DNA of 64,000 bases from Chryseobacterium formosense (lineage in GTDB: Bacteria > Bacteroidota > Bacteroidia > Flavobacteriales > Weeksellaceae): positions 1-64,000 of the forward strand of contig NZ_FPAP01000006.1 in NCBI RefSeq assembly GCF_900116415.1. Reading direction: 5' to 3'. The notes beneath the pieces were generated by a model. It was given only the letters and a program-made list of their open reading frames with translations, was not told where the DNA came from and ran no database searches. The position numbers and the translations under genes are program-made. Of the stretch, positions 8,123 through 16,218 are shown one piece after another. The first letter of the stretch is position 1, and every line of letters begins with the position of its first letter.

Positions 8123-8884
8123 TTATACTTTATCTTTTACCCAGTTGTAAAGAATTTCGTTGAATTCATCTGGCTTTTCCATCATTGCAGCATGTCCGCA
8201 TTTATCGATCCAGAACAAATCTGAGTTTGGTATAAACTTGTGCATGTCTTCTGCAACTTCAGGTGGTGTTACATTATCCTGTTTTCCCCAGATCAGACAG
8301 GTTGGTCTTGAGATTTTAGGAAGATCATTCAGCATGTTGTGTTTGATGGCACTTCTTGCCAACATTACCGTTTTAATTCCTTTCATACGGTCATTTACAA
8401 CACTGAAAACTTCATCTACTAAATCTTCGGTTGCTACTGAAGGATCATAAAAAACCTCTTCTGCTTTTTTTCTGATATAGGAACGGTCGTTTTTTCTCGG
8501 AAAACTGTCACCAAAAGCTCTTTCGTATAAACCGGAGCTTCCGGTAAGAACAAGATTCTGAACCAGATCAGGTCTTGCCAAAGTTAATATTAAACCAACA
8601 TGACCACCCATAGAGTTTCCTACAATGGTAACCGGTTTGCCAATATTGGTTTCTATAAATTTAATTACATACTTCGCTATAGTGGTGAGATTGGTATTGA
8701 GTACGGGCAAATCGTAGATCGGCAATTGAGGCACATATACCTTAAAACCTTTTTCTGAAAAAAAATTCACCATTTTATCAAAATTACTCAATCCACCCAT
8801 TAACCCGTGCAAAAGCACAAGCGGGTGGCCTTCTCCAGCTTCTATAAAGTTGTATTTCTTTTCTTTTTTTGTACTAAATCTCAT
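8123..8884 (-). CDS. Alpha/beta hydrolase
   Basis: 253 residues. Oxyanion-hole motif LVLLHGLMGG near 22, nucleophile elbow GNSMGGHVG (Ser near 92), acid in WGKQDNVTPP and catalytic His in DKCGHAAMMEKP. Closest in style to proline-iminopeptidase/epoxide-hydrolase-like esterases; the substrate cannot be told. Monocistronic: own -7 box upstream and a terminator just after. Divergent from mraZ, with about 270 bp of shared upstream DNA. Confidence 0.9.
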   Translation of the reverse strand: MRFSTKKEKKYNFIEAGEGHPLVLLHGLMGGLSNFDKMVNFFSEKGFKVYVPQLPIYDLPVLNTNLTTIAKYVIKFIETNIGKPVTIVGNSMGGHVGLILTLARPDLVQNLVLTGSSGLYERAFGDSFPRKNDRSYIRKKAEEVFYDPSVATEDLVDEVFSVVNDRMKGIKTVMLARSAIKHNMLNDLPKISRPTCLIWGKQDNVTPPEVAEDMHKFIPNSDLFWIDKCGHAAMMEKPDEFNEILYNWVKDKV

Positions 8885-8904
8885 AAGTGCCTGTATAAGC
8901 CTTG

Positions 8905-8912
8905 CAAAAATA
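8905..8912 (-). promoter_or_regulatory. -7 box TATTTTTG of the hydrolase gene
   Basis: CAAAAATA on the plus strand is TATTTTTG on the minus strand, fitting TAnnTTTG, 20 bp before the start codon. Confidence 0.5.
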
Positions 8913-9106
8913 CAAATTAAACACCAAAAATATTTTGATATATCTAATTTAAACTAAAAATAATATAATAAAACCATTGTGGTGTAAAATTTTAAAAATC
9001 TTTTTGCTATGCGATGAATAAATAGATCTTCTTCTTATTTTATCTCAAAGATTTATGTCATTGATTATCAGTTGTAATCAAAACTTATTAACATTAAGTC
9101 AAAAAG

Positions 9107-9131
9107 TGGGAAAAAGTGGGAAGTTTTGGAA
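9107..9131 (+). promoter_or_regulatory. MraZ operator: three TGGRA repeats with 10-bp period
   Basis: TGGGA (9107-9111), N5, TGGGA (9117-9121), N5, TGGAA (9127-9131). MraZ of other bacteria binds TGGGN repeats spaced by 5 bp ahead of its own operon. The array lies immediately upstream of the mraZ -7 box, so binding should block the promoter and autoregulate the cluster. Confidence 0.75.
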
Positions 9132-9140
9132 AAATATTTC

Positions 9141-9148
9141 TAATTTTG
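9141..9148 (+). promoter_or_regulatory. -7 box TAATTTTG of the dcw cluster
   Basis: Exact TAnnTTTG match. Its last base is only 6 nt before the mraZ ATG, so the transcript would start at or within 2-3 nt of the start codon. No TTTG at the usual -33; that place is filled by the MraZ repeats. Confidence 0.55.
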
Positions 9149-9154
9149 TCCCAA

Positions 9155-9613
9155 ATGAGAAATTTCATTGGAACATATGAGTGCAAAATAGACGACAAGG
9201 GTCGCCTTAAAGTGCCTTCATCGCTGATTAAGCAGATGGAGGATTTTGAGGATAAAACCTTTGTGGTAAAGCGTTCTGTGTTTCAACCGTGTCTTGAAGT
9301 TTACCCGATGAAAGCATGGGATAAACTGATGGGTAAGATTAACAAACTAAACAGATTCATCAAGAAAAATGCTGATTTTATAAGAATGTTTACAGCCGGA
9401 GTGAAAACCGTGGAGCTGGATGGAGCAGGAAGACTGCAGATTTCAAAAGACCTTACCCATTTTGCCAACTTACATAAAGATATTGTGGTGACAAGTGCAG
9501 GAGAACTTTTTGAAATTTGGGATAAAGAAGCATACGAAAAAGTAATAGCAACCAACGAAAACGATTTTGCAAGTCTTGCAGAAGATGTAATGGGAGCTTT
9601 TGATGAAGAATAA
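9155..9613 (+). CDS. mraZ: Transcriptional regulator MraZ
   Basis: 152 residues, usual MraZ length. Two SpoVT/AbrB-like halves: FIGTYECKIDDKGRLKVPSS at the N-terminus and VELDGAGRLQISKDL near 90, each with the family's DxxGRxxxP-like signature (second copy with I for P). The ATG at 9155 is chosen over a GTG at 9116 because the family starts right before the F-x-G-x-Y strand and because the GTG would lie inside the operator. First gene of the dcw cluster; expected to repress or tune it through the repeats upstream. rsmH follows after 20 bp. Confidence 0.95.
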   Translation: MRNFIGTYECKIDDKGRLKVPSSLIKQMEDFEDKTFVVKRSVFQPCLEVYPMKAWDKLMGKINKLNRFIKKNADFIRMFTAGVKTVELDGAGRLQISKDLTHFANLHKDIVVTSAGELFEIWDKEAYEKVIATNENDFASLAEDVMGAFDEE

Positions 9614-9633
9614 TTAAAATAAGCACAAATAGC

Positions 9634-10527
9634 ATGTATCACAACCCCGTTTTATTGAAGCAAAGTGTGGATGATTTGGTGACGAATCCGGACGGAATCT
9701 ATGTGGACTGCACATTTGGCGGCGGCGGACATTCACGTGAAATCGTAAGCAGACTTTCCGAAAACGGAAAGCTATTCGCATTTGATCAGGATTTGGATGC
9801 GCTCGAAAATAAACTGGATGATCCTAAGTTTACTTTAATCAATCAAAATTTCAGATTTCTTGAAAACTCTTTACTGATGTATGGCGTTTCTCAGGTTGAC
9901 GGAATTTTAGCTGATCTTGGCGTTTCTTCTCATCAGTTCGATGAAGCAGATAGAGGTTTTTCTACAAGAAGCAATGCGCCGCTTGATATGAGAATGAATG
10001 TCATGCAAAGTCTTGATGCTAAAAAAGTCATCAATGAATATGACGAAGAAGCTTTAGCAGATATCTTTTATTATTACGGTGAATTGAGAGAAGCAAGAAA
10101 ATTGGCTCGTGACATCGTTCACCACAGAAAAACCAAAACGATAGAAACAACAGAAGATTTAAAAAAACTCTTCAGTTATCTTCCGCCACATAAAGTAAAT
10201 AAATTTTATGCACAGTTGTTTCAGGCAATAAGAATAGAAGTCAATCAGGAGCTGGAGGTTTTGAAAGAAATGCTGGTTCAGTCTTATAATATCTTAAAAC
10301 CGGGAGGAAGATTGGTGGTCATTTCTTATCACTCTCTTGAAGATCGTCTGGTAAAAAGATTTTTGAAAAACGGAATGTTTGAAGGGGAACCCGAAAGAGA
10401 CATTTACGGAAATTATAAAAAAGCATTTGAACTTGTAAAGAGCAAAGCAATTATTCCTGATAATAAGGAGATTGAAGAAAACTCAAGAGCGAGAAGCGCA
10501 AAAATGAGAACAGGAATAAAAGTGTGA
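9634..10527 (+). CDS. rsmH: 16S rRNA m4C1402 methyltransferase RsmH
   Basis: 297 residues. The N-terminal Rossmann motif DCTFGGGGHSREI binds S-adenosylmethionine; ADLGVSSHQFDEADRGFS and SYHSLEDRLVKRF are family signatures. It methylates N4 of C1402 in the small-subunit rRNA. Second gene of the cluster as usual. After it comes a 112-bp spacer holding a two-hairpin repeat before ftsL. Confidence 0.97.
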   Translation: MYHNPVLLKQSVDDLVTNPDGIYVDCTFGGGGHSREIVSRLSENGKLFAFDQDLDALENKLDDPKFTLINQNFRFLENSLLMYGVSQVDGILADLGVSSHQFDEADRGFSTRSNAPLDMRMNVMQSLDAKKVINEYDEEALADIFYYYGELREARKLARDIVHHRKTKTIETTEDLKKLFSYLPPHKVNKFYAQLFQAIRIEVNQELEVLKEMLVQSYNILKPGGRLVVISYHSLEDRLVKRFLKNGMFEGEPERDIYGNYKKAFELVKSKAIIPDNKEIEENSRARSAKMRTGIKV

Positions 10528-10549
10528 TAAAATCACAGCTTGTAAAATT

Positions 10550-10602
10550 CCCCTCCAAAGGAGGGGTGGCAAAAATTCGAAAGAATTTTTGACGGGGTGG
10601 TC
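10550..10602. repeat. Two-hairpin intergenic repeat
   Basis: CCCCTCC-AAA-GGAGGGG (10550-10566) followed by AAAAATTC-GAAA-GAATTTTT (10571-10590) and GACGGGGTGGTC. The style is that of dispersed repeats in flavobacterial genomes. It sits inside the dcw operon, between rsmH and ftsL. Confidence 0.7.
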
Positions 10603-10638
10603 AATAACAATATTTAAAAAATAAATCAGACAAAGTCT

Positions 10639-11004
10639 GTGGCAAAAAGAACAACATACAAACCTCAGAAGAAACTCACTTTTATAGATATTATAAAAGG
10701 GAACTTCCTTAACAGGGATGAGATCAAGTTGTATTACAAATACTTCCTGCTGTTGTTTGTTTTGATGATGGCCATGATTTACAGCAATCATTTAGTCAAC
10801 AAAAAAATAAAAATTGTCAATGCCTTAAAAGAAGAAACGGAAGAATACAAATCAAGAAACGCTTACGCACAAAGTAAGCTGATCAAAGTAAAAATGGAAT
10901 CTGAACTCGGAAAAGAAGTTGCCTCAGATTCACTCATGACTTTAGAGAGTCACCCGCACAAATTGTTAATAAAATTGGACAGTACCGATGCAAAAACAAA
11001 ATGA
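10639..11004 (+). CDS. ftsL: Cell-division protein FtsL-like
   Basis: 121 residues. Basic N-terminus, one membrane helix at about 35-51 (YFLLLFVLMMAMIYSNH), then a helical heptad-like stretch (KIVNALKEETEEYKSRNAY) as in FtsL-type bitopic division proteins. No ATG is available: between an in-frame stop at 10615 and the helix only the GTG at 10639 can start it. Its 3' end overlaps the ftsI start by 17 bp, indicating coupled translation. Assignment rests on topology and position more than on sequence, since FtsL is poorly conserved. Confidence 0.85.
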   Translation: MAKRTTYKPQKKLTFIDIIKGNFLNRDEIKLYYKYFLLLFVLMMAMIYSNHLVNKKIKIVNALKEETEEYKSRNAYAQSKLIKVKMESELGKEVASDSLMTLESHPHKLLIKLDSTDAKTK

Positions 11005-12979
11005 TTACGATAACAAAAGAAAGAAAACATTGCGATGGGGATACCTTTTCGCAACAGTTGCTTTATGCGTATTTGTGATGTTTTTGGCAAGAATTGTTAT
11101 ACTTCAGAATACCAATGTACAGGAGATCAAAGATGATTATATCAATAATAATTACCGTACAGCCACTCTGAAAGCAGCCCGTGGAAACTTATTCGCTTCA
11201 GACGGATCGATTTTGGCAACAACGGTGATGCGTTATGACATTTATCTTGATTTTAAAACGATAAAAGATACGGTTTACAGCAATAACATCGGTGCACTTA
11301 CCGATTCTTTGAGCAAAATGTTCGGAAAATCAAGAGCAGATTTCAGAAAAAGATTTGATGAGCAGAAAAAGAATAAAAACCAATACTATTCTTTGGTAAA
11401 AGGACTTGATTTTGATCAGTACGACAGAATCAGAAAGTTCCCGATTTTTAAAAGAGGTAAAAATAAAGGCGGATTTATCGTTGACAGAAACTACAAACGT
11501 GAATTGGCAACCTCAGAAATCGGTTCCGGAACCATAGGAATCGACAATGGTGTCGCTAAAGCAGGACTTGAAGGGGCATTTTCAAAATATTTAACTGGAA
11601 TTGACGGGAGCAGACTGGAGCAAAGAGTAAACTCTTCCCAATGGAAGCCGATCGACTATTGGAAAGTAAGCGAGCCGGTTGACGGACAGGATGTTTACAC
11701 GACTTTAGATCTTAGAATTCAGGATATTGCACATTCGGCATTACAAAAGCAGCTGATCAATTTCGAAGCGAAGCATGGAACAGTGATCGTGATGGAGGTA
11801 GAAACCGGGAAAGTTCGTGCTATGGTTAATCTTAGAAGAGATGACGAAGGAAATTATGTTGATGCCTACAATTATGCAATAAAAGATAATATCGAGCCGG
11901 GATCAACATTCAAAGTTGTTTCACTTTTAGCCGCAATGGATGATGGTTTTATTGATGAAAATACAACAGTAGATGTAGGAAACGGAATTTGGGTGTATGC
12001 AAAACAGAGAATTACAGACGGTCACGGAGGCGGAACTTATGATATTTCTGATGTTTTAGCAAAATCAAGTAACGTTGGTACGGCTAAATTGATTACAAAA
12101 TATTATGCCGACAAACCTGAAATTTTCTTAGATCATCTAAGAAGATGGAAATTATTCGATAAAATGGATATTGAACTTCCGGGAATTACTAAGCCGAAAG
12201 TTTTAACTCCAAAACATAAAAGATGGAACGCCGCAACTTTAGCATCAATCGGTTACGGATATTCTACCAATATTAATCTGCTTCAGTTAGCCACTTTTTA
12301 TAATGGTGTTGCCAACAAAGGTAAAATGGTGAAGCCTCTTTTCATTGATAAGATCATGCAAAACGGGAAAGTTACTTTTGAAGCCCAGACTCAGGTCATG
12401 GTTAAAAAAATGGCTTCCGAAAAAGCTTTGAAAATGATGACCGATGCCTTAACGAAAGCAGTTGAAAAAGGAACCGGAAGAAGTATTTTCACACCCAATT
12501 TAAAAATGGCAGGAAAAACAGGGACCGCAAGATTTGAATATTGGTTGCCTGGTCCGATGAAATACAGATCTTCATTTGCAGGATTTTATCCGGCTGATAA
12601 TCCGAAATATACTTGTTATGTAATGATCAGTGAGCCCAATACGGCGAAAGGATTCTACGGAGGAACGGTTTCAGCGCCGGTGTTTAAAGAAATTGCAGGT
12701 AAAACTTTCTTGAAAACACCTCAAAATATTGAGAAAGAAATGCTTGTTGACAAAAAGGTCAATCTTAATAAAATGGTTGAACCAAACGTAAAAGTTACTG
12801 TTAACAACAAGCAAATGCCAAGTGTTGTGGGATTAATCGGTAAAAACGTGATTCCACAATTAGAGAATTTAGGTTATCGGGTTGATTATAAAGGAGTGGG
12901 AAGAATTAAAGAACAGTTCCCTCTCGAAGGCACAACAATAAGTAAAAATCAGAGGATTTATTTATCTCTGCAGAATTAA
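10988..12979 (+). CDS. ftsI: Septal peptidoglycan transpeptidase FtsI/PBP2-like with PASTA domain
   Basis: 663 residues. Membrane helix about 17-38, dimerisation domain to about 230, then the penicillin-binding transpeptidase domain with STFK (catalytic Ser 306), SSN (360-362) and KTG (510-512). A single PASTA domain at about 607-662 (MPSVVGLIGKNVIPQLENLG) ends the protein, which is the SpoVD/flavobacterial form rather than the E. coli form. Cross-links septal peptidoglycan with FtsW. Overlaps ftsL; separated from murE by an 84-bp spacer with a twin-hairpin repeat. Confidence 0.95.
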   Translation: MQKQNDYDNKRKKTLRWGYLFATVALCVFVMFLARIVILQNTNVQEIKDDYINNNYRTATLKAARGNLFASDGSILATTVMRYDIYLDFKTIKDTVYSNNIGALTDSLSKMFGKSRADFRKRFDEQKKNKNQYYSLVKGLDFDQYDRIRKFPIFKRGKNKGGFIVDRNYKRELATSEIGSGTIGIDNGVAKAGLEGAFSKYLTGIDGSRLEQRVNSSQWKPIDYWKVSEPVDGQDVYTTLDLRIQDIAHSALQKQLINFEAKHGTVIVMEVETGKVRAMVNLRRDDEGNYVDAYNYAIKDNIEPGSTFKVVSLLAAMDDGFIDENTTVDVGNGIWVYAKQRITDGHGGGTYDISDVLAKSSNVGTAKLITKYYADKPEIFLDHLRRWKLFDKMDIELPGITKPKVLTPKHKRWNAATLASIGYGYSTNINLLQLATFYNGVANKGKMVKPLFIDKIMQNGKVTFEAQTQVMVKKMASEKALKMMTDALTKAVEKGTGRSIFTPNLKMAGKTGTARFEYWLPGPMKYRSSFAGFYPADNPKYTCYVMISEPNTAKGFYGGTVSAPVFKEIAGKTFLKTPQNIEKEMLVDKKVNLNKMVEPNVKVTVNNKQMPSVVGLIGKNVIPQLENLGYRVDYKGVGRIKEQFPLEGTTISKNQRIYLSLQN

Positions 12980-12985
12980 AAAATA

Positions 12986-13029
12986 GTCCTGAAAGGACGG
13001 CTTAATAAAGAATAGGATGAAATCCTATT
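12986..13029. repeat. Twin GAA-loop hairpin repeat, copy 1
   Basis: GTCCT-GAA-AGGAC (12986-12998) and AATAGGAT-GAA-ATCCTATT (13011-13029). A second copy with compensating base changes lies at 23307-23349. Confidence 0.8.
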
Positions 13030-13063
13030 ATAAAAAAAATAATAAAATATAAAGCATCAGAAA

Positions 13064-14524
13064 ATGCAATTAAATGATTTATTAAACAGAATTCCGGTTT
13101 TAGAAAGTCATGGTGAAAACAACCGTGAGGTTTCTGCATTGGTTTTCGACAGCAGAAAAGTTTCAGAAAATTCATTGTATATCGCAGTGAAAGGAACAGT
13201 TGCAGACGGACATTCATTTATTGCATCATCGATTGAGAAAGGAGCAAAAACAATTGTTTGTGAAGATTTACCGGAGAATTTGGATGAAAACATTACCTAC
13301 ATCAAAGTAAAAGATTCATCAAAAGCTTTGGCACATCTGGCGTCCAATTTTTACGGAAATCCTTCTGAAAAACTAAAATTAATCGGCGTTACAGGAACAA
13401 ATGGTAAGACTTCTGTTTCTACTTTACTGTTTGATGTTTTTAAAAATTTAGGCTATAATTCGGCGCTGCTTTCTACAGTAGAAATCAGAATCGGAGAAGA
13501 AATAATTCCTGCGACACATACTACGCCGGATGTGATTACGATTAATCAGATTTTGGCTAAAGCGGTTGAATCAGGATGTGAGTTTGCTTTCATGGAAGTA
13601 AGTTCACACGGAATTTCCCAAAACAGAATCGAAGGTTTACATTTCAAAATAGCTGGGTTTACCAATCTTACCCACGATCATTTAGATTATCATAAAACGT
13701 TTGATGATTATTTAAAAACAAAAAAAAGATTTTTTGATGAATTAAATGATGAAGCTGTTGCCATTACCAATGTTGATGACAAAAACGGAAACGTGATGCT
13801 TCAGAATACCAAAGCAAAGAAAAAATCTTATGCTTTGAAAACGATGGCAGATTACCACGGAAGGCTTTTGGAAGTTGATTTCAACGGAATGCTTTTAAAC
13901 TTTAACGGGAAAGAATTCTGGACAACTTTAACGGGTAAATTCAATGTTTACAATTTGCTATTGGTGTTTGGAATTGCTGCTGAATTAGGTTTTGAAGAGG
14001 ACGAAATTCTTCAGGCAATCAGCAGATTGAAAAGAGTTTCCGGAAGATTTGAAACCTTCAAATCCGATGGCGGAATTTTCTTCATCGTCGATTATGCCCA
14101 CACTCCAGATGCGCTGGAAAATGTTTTAGACAGCATCAACGACATCAGAACGAAAAACGAAAGACTGATTACCGTTTTCGGTTGTGGTGGAGACAGAGAT
14201 CACGCAAAAAGACCTGAAATGGGAAATATTGCTACAAAGAAATCAACTTTAGCAATTATCACTTCAGACAATCCTCGAACGGAAGATCCGGCTGCAATTA
14301 TCAAGGAAATTGAAGCGGGCGTTGAACCTCAGAACTTCAGCAAATACACTTCGATTCCCGACAGAAGAGAAGCGATAAAAATGGCCATAAAGTTTGCCGA
14401 GCCCAAAGACATTGTTCTCGTAGCCGGAAAAGGCCATGAAAATTATCAAGAAATCAATGGTGTAAAACATCATTTTGACGATAAAGAAGTAATAAATGAG
14501 CTTTGGAAGCTTATGAGTAAATAA
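13064..14524 (+). CDS. murE: UDP-MurNAc-tripeptide synthetase MurE, meso-DAP type
   Basis: 486 residues. ATP-binding GTNGKTS at 111-117, central ligase signatures (TNLTHDHLDYH) and the amino-acid selecting motif DNPR at 402-405 (TSDNPRTEDP), which marks addition of meso-diaminopimelate rather than lysine. Adds the third residue to UDP-MurNAc-L-Ala-D-Glu in the cytoplasm. Followed at 6 bp by a small unknown gene instead of the usual murF/mraY. Confidence 0.97.
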   Translation: MQLNDLLNRIPVLESHGENNREVSALVFDSRKVSENSLYIAVKGTVADGHSFIASSIEKGAKTIVCEDLPENLDENITYIKVKDSSKALAHLASNFYGNPSEKLKLIGVTGTNGKTSVSTLLFDVFKNLGYNSALLSTVEIRIGEEIIPATHTTPDVITINQILAKAVESGCEFAFMEVSSHGISQNRIEGLHFKIAGFTNLTHDHLDYHKTFDDYLKTKKRFFDELNDEAVAITNVDDKNGNVMLQNTKAKKKSYALKTMADYHGRLLEVDFNGMLLNFNGKEFWTTLTGKFNVYNLLLVFGIAAELGFEEDEILQAISRLKRVSGRFETFKSDGGIFFIVDYAHTPDALENVLDSINDIRTKNERLITVFGCGGDRDHAKRPEMGNIATKKSTLAIITSDNPRTEDPAAIIKEIEAGVEPQNFSKYTSIPDRREAIKMAIKFAEPKDIVLVAGKGHENYQEINGVKHHFDDKEVINELWKLMSK

Positions 14525-14530
14525 GTAAAA

Positions 14531-14899
14531 ATGAAGGCATTAAAAATAACTTTAACTATTTTATTCTTTTTGGTTTTTGGAATAGTAATGCTTTTTATTT
14601 TCACAAATGATTTTGAGAGAAAAATTAAGATTTTGGATTGTGAGGGAGTTTATTATTCAAAAGTTTTAAAAAAACCAGATTTTTATTATTTAAATAATGC
14701 TGTGGTAGATGTGGGAAATTGTCTTTGTGAAAAATATATGACTAAAAAAGATACTGTCTACGAAAAAGAGATTTTGAAACTATTCTTAACGCATAGACCT
14801 ATAATGACCCCAGATCATATAGCAAATGCTAAAGTGATTAAAGTTGATTCAATTTGTAAATATAGGAGCGATATATTTATCAAAATGTACGATATGTAA
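14531..14899 (+). CDS. Small single-helix protein of unknown function inserted between murE and mraY
   Basis: 122 residues. N-terminal hydrophobic helix about 5-25 acting as signal anchor or uncleaved signal, then a soluble part with four Cys (in DCEGVYY, GNCLCEKY and SICKY). No family recognised. GC is visibly lower than in murE and mraY. It lies 6 bp after murE and 22 bp before mraY, so it must be co-transcribed with them, yet it is not a standard dcw gene. Probably an acquired envelope protein; redox activity of the Cys residues is possible but unproven. Confidence 0.75.
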   Translation: MKALKITLTILFFLVFGIVMLFIFTNDFERKIKILDCEGVYYSKVLKKPDFYYLNNAVVDVGNCLCEKYMTKKDTVYEKEILKLFLTHRPIMTPDHIANAKVIKVDSICKYRSDIFIKMYDM

Positions 14900-14921
14900 C
14901 GAACCAAAACAAGAGCTAAAA

Positions 14922-16163
14922 ATGTTATACTATTTATATGAATATCTAACGAGTCAAGGCATCCACATTCCGGGAATGGGAATGTTGAGGTATATTTCGT
15001 TCCGTGCAGGAATGGCGGTTTTGCTATCATTAACGATTGCTTTGGTTTACGGTAAAACAATCATCAATTATCTCAGAGGAAAGCAAATGGGCGAATTGGT
15101 GCGTGATTTAGGACTAGACGGACAAAAACAAAAAGAAGGAACTCCTACAATGGGGGGGCTTATCATTATTTTGGCGACCATTATTCCGGTTGTATTATTT
15201 ACGAGAATTACCAATATTTACATTGTTCTTCTTATCGTTACGGTGATTTGGATGGGAGCCATTGGTTTCCTGGATGATTATTTAAAGAAGATTAAAAAAA
15301 ATAAAGACGGACTTAGCGGAAAATTCAAAATTGTAGGTCAGGTTGGTTTAGGGCTAATTGTCGGAGTGACAATGTATTTCCATCCTGATATTACAGTTAA
15401 AAGAAAGTATGCTGATGCAAAAGTAGTCAACAGAAATAATGTTGAACAAAACTTTATGCCGACCGAAAAGATTACGGTTTCTACAGTTCCGTTTACTAAA
15501 AACAATGAGTTTGACTACAGTGGAATGTTGTTTTGGATGGATGATGCAGAAGCTCACGAATGGGCGTGGATTGTTTTCATTCCCATTGTAATCTTTATTG
15601 TGACAGCGGTTTCTAACGGAGCCAATATTACCGACGGAATCGATGGTTTAGCAGCAGGAACAAGTACAATTATTCTCTTGGCTCTTGCATTTTTCGCCTA
15701 CGTTTCCGGAAACATCATTTTTGCTGATTATCTGAACATTATGTTCCTGCCAAATATGGGAGAAACCACCATTTTTGCGGTCGCCATGGTCGGTGCAGTC
15801 ATTGGATTCTTTTGGTATAATACCTATCCGGCTCAGGTTTTTATGGGCGATACGGGAAGTTTAATGTTAGGTGGTGTGATTGCTGTTTTGGCCATTATTT
15901 TACGAAAAGAACTGATGATTCCTGTGCTTTGCGGAATTTTCTTGATTGAAAATGTTTCGGTAATGCTTCAGGTGGTTGTCTTTAAATACAGGAAAAGAAA
16001 ATTCGGGTTGGAATATGCCCAAAATAATAGATTGTTTAAAATGTCTCCGCTTCATCATCATTATCAGAAAGAAGGATTTCACGAAAGTAAAATCGTTAAC
16101 AGGATGATTATCATCGGAGTTATGTTAGCAATTGTGTGTCTCATTACATTGAAGATGAGATAA
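14922..16163 (+). CDS. mraY: Phospho-MurNAc-pentapeptide transferase MraY
   Basis: 413 residues from the ATG at 14922; an upstream in-frame start at 14844 is rejected because it lies inside the preceding gene and adds no family sequence. Multi-helix membrane enzyme making lipid I. Signatures: GTPTMGGLIII, LDDYLKK, NITDGIDGLAAG, FMGDTGSLMLGG and the HHHYQKEG end loop. It has the extra 150-bp soluble insertion (roughly 15380-15530) typical of Bacteroidota MraY. murD follows after 55 bp. Confidence 0.97.
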   Translation: MLYYLYEYLTSQGIHIPGMGMLRYISFRAGMAVLLSLTIALVYGKTIINYLRGKQMGELVRDLGLDGQKQKEGTPTMGGLIIILATIIPVVLFTRITNIYIVLLIVTVIWMGAIGFLDDYLKKIKKNKDGLSGKFKIVGQVGLGLIVGVTMYFHPDITVKRKYADAKVVNRNNVEQNFMPTEKITVSTVPFTKNNEFDYSGMLFWMDDAEAHEWAWIVFIPIVIFIVTAVSNGANITDGIDGLAAGTSTIILLALAFFAYVSGNIIFADYLNIMFLPNMGETTIFAVAMVGAVIGFFWYNTYPAQVFMGDTGSLMLGGVIAVLAIILRKELMIPVLCGIFLIENVSVMLQVVVFKYRKRKFGLEYAQNNRLFKMSPLHHHYQKEGFHESKIVNRMIIIGVMLAIVCLITLKMR

Positions 16164-16218
16164 GAATTAGCAGATAGTTGTAAGCGAAAGCGATCAGCAA
16201 AAAGCAAAAAGCAAGTTT

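Noticed and set aside
9116..9154. GTG start giving a longer MraZ
   Set aside because: It lies inside the operator and adds residues outside the family; the ATG at 9155 fits.
9301..9642. 113-codon frame antisense to mraZ
   Set aside because: Ser/Leu-rich shadow frame fully inside mraZ.
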